Origin: an uncultured Flavobacteriales bacterium
GTDB taxonomy: Bacteria > Bacteroidota > Bacteroidia > Palsa-965
Length of the DNA: 6,059 bases
NCBI GenBank assembly: GCA_946478675.1
Contig: CAMLEF010000290.1
Location: forward strand, 1 to 6,059
Direction: 5' to 3'
Shown here: piece after piece, positions 5,228 through 6,059 of the stretch
Position numbering within the stretch: the first letter of the stretch is position 1
Layout: each line of letters starts with the position of its first letter
Translations under genes and position numbers: made by a program
The notes under the pieces: model-generated
Databases searched by the model: none
What the model was told of the DNA's origin: nothing
Seen by the model: the letters and a program-made list of their open reading frames with translations, nothing else

Positions 5228-6059
5228 ATGAAAATTTTCTCTACACTTTTCGCTGTCACCGCCACAATGACACTTGCCGCACAGGTTCCGAACAACAGTT
5301 TCGAAAACTGGACCGCGGGCGAGCCGGACAACTGGCAAACGTCGAACAACAACACCGCGAACATCATCAACGTGACACAGGTGAACAACGCGCACGGCGG
5401 TTCGTATGCGCTGCGGATGGACACGTGGTCGTCGCAGAATTTTTGGTTCAGCCCGGTGATTGCCTGCCCGCAAACCGGCACGTACTTTCCTGTTTCCGGT
5501 GCGGCGCCTGTGTTTACCGGCTGGTACATTTCCAATTTCGTCGGCGGCGATAAATTGTCGGTAACGGAAGCGATGGAGCAAAACGGGAACGGTGTCGGCG
5601 GAGGAACGCTGGACATTACGAACAACACCAGCGTTTACCAGCAGTTTTCGATTCCGTTGATGTACAGTCCGTCGAATGCGGTGCCCGACAGCGCGGCGAT
5701 CGGGATGGCCATTTACACTTCCAACGACAATGCGATCGGTCTTCACCAGGGCAGCTACGTCATTCTCGACGATCTGCAATTGGTGCCGACGGGCATCAGC
5801 GAACCGGCAGCAGGTACCTCGATTGAAAATATTTATCCGAACCCGGCAAACGGCACGAGCTGGATGGAATATTCCATCACGAATCCAGCAGACGTTTCGC
5901 TCGGGGTTTTCGACGTGAACGGCAACTGTGTGCAATCGCTGGTGAACCTGCAGCAATCGCCGGGACGTTTTCGCGTGTCGGTGGAAACGGCGGCATTGGC
6001 TTCCGGCATTTACATTCTTCGTCTCCAGACCGGGGACGCCTGCGTGACGAAAAAACTGC
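5228..6059 (+). CDS. Secreted protein with T9SS C-terminal sorting domain (3' partial)
   Basis: The frame is open from the ATG at 5228 to the window end, giving 277 complete codons. A signal peptide covers residues 1-18 (MKIFSTLFAVTATMTLAA), with probable mature start Gln19. The mature part opens VPNNSFENWTAGEPDNW (20-36), a beginning typical of Bacteroidota surface proteins with a jelly-roll, carbohydrate-binding-like domain. DDLQLVPTG (from 181) is typical of the end of such a domain. A sorting domain follows: IYPNPANG (202-209), then FDVNGNCVQSL, LASGIYILRL and VTKKL at the window edge. Sorting domains usually end a few residues after this KK-L segment, so only a handful of codons should be missing. 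No catalytic residues are recognised; binding or adhesion is an inference. It shares the signal peptide style and sorting domain with the preceding gene, but I see no similarity in the central regions. A minus-strand open frame over the same bases (5225-5956) has no recognisable motif. Confidence 0.93.
   Translation, partial: MKIFSTLFAVTATMTLAAQVPNNSFENWTAGEPDNWQTSNNNTANIINVTQVNNAHGGSYALRMDTWSSQNFWFSPVIACPQTGTYFPVSGAAPVFTGWYISNFVGGDKLSVTEAMEQNGNGVGGGTLDITNNTSVYQQFSIPLMYSPSNAVPDSAAIGMAIYTSNDNAIGLHQGSYVILDDLQLVPTGISEPAAGTSIENIYPNPANGTSWMEYSITNPADVSLGVFDVNGNCVQSLVNLQQSPGRFRVSVETAALASGIYILRLQTGDACVTKKL

Noticed and set aside
5225..5956. A 243-codon minus-strand frame over the last gene
   Set aside because: The plus strand has a signal peptide, a jelly-roll-type body and a YPNPA sorting domain in one frame; the minus frame has none of these.

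Overview
The window looks like chromosomal DNA of a member of the Bacteroidota with fairly GC-rich genes. Three things point there. Two genes encode proteins with type IX secretion system (T9SS) C-terminal sorting domains (FPNPA and YPNPA motifs). The sensor kinase has the Reg_prop/Y_Y_Y architecture common in this phylum. There are no clear Shine-Dalgarno sequences, but there are TAnnTTTG-like promoter boxes. The genus cannot be named from this stretch.

Left half (1-2816): the 3' part of a membrane-bound sensor histidine kinase with beta-propeller repeats, a Y_Y_Y domain, one membrane segment, HisKA_3 and HATPase_c. It is followed by a small convergent gene for a two-helix membrane protein on the minus strand, then a NarL/LuxR-type response regulator on the plus strand. 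The kinase and regulator families are normal partners, so they probably form one phosphorelay, although the small gene lies between them.

Intergenic region 2817-2967 holds three near-copies of CACTTRAG, a T-rich stretch, and a plausible Bacteroidota promoter just upstream of the next gene.

Right half (2968-6059): three closely spaced plus-strand genes for exported proteins, with gaps of 25 and 21 bp. They are an OmpA-family protein with a LamG-like domain in front of the peptidoglycan-binding domain, and two T9SS cargo proteins, the second cut by the window end. All three have a signal peptide ending in Ala18 with Gln19 as the likely first mature residue. All three are preceded by a similar CACACT-A-rich-CCA leader. 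They may form one cell-envelope/secretion operon; whether the upstream two-component pair controls it is not shown.

I found no tRNA, rRNA, CRISPR array, insertion sequence or phage gene. The window is mostly recognisable families. The least explained items are the shared leader motif, the CACTTRAG repeat cluster, and the small membrane protein between kinase and regulator. I see no clear evidence of a wholly new system.
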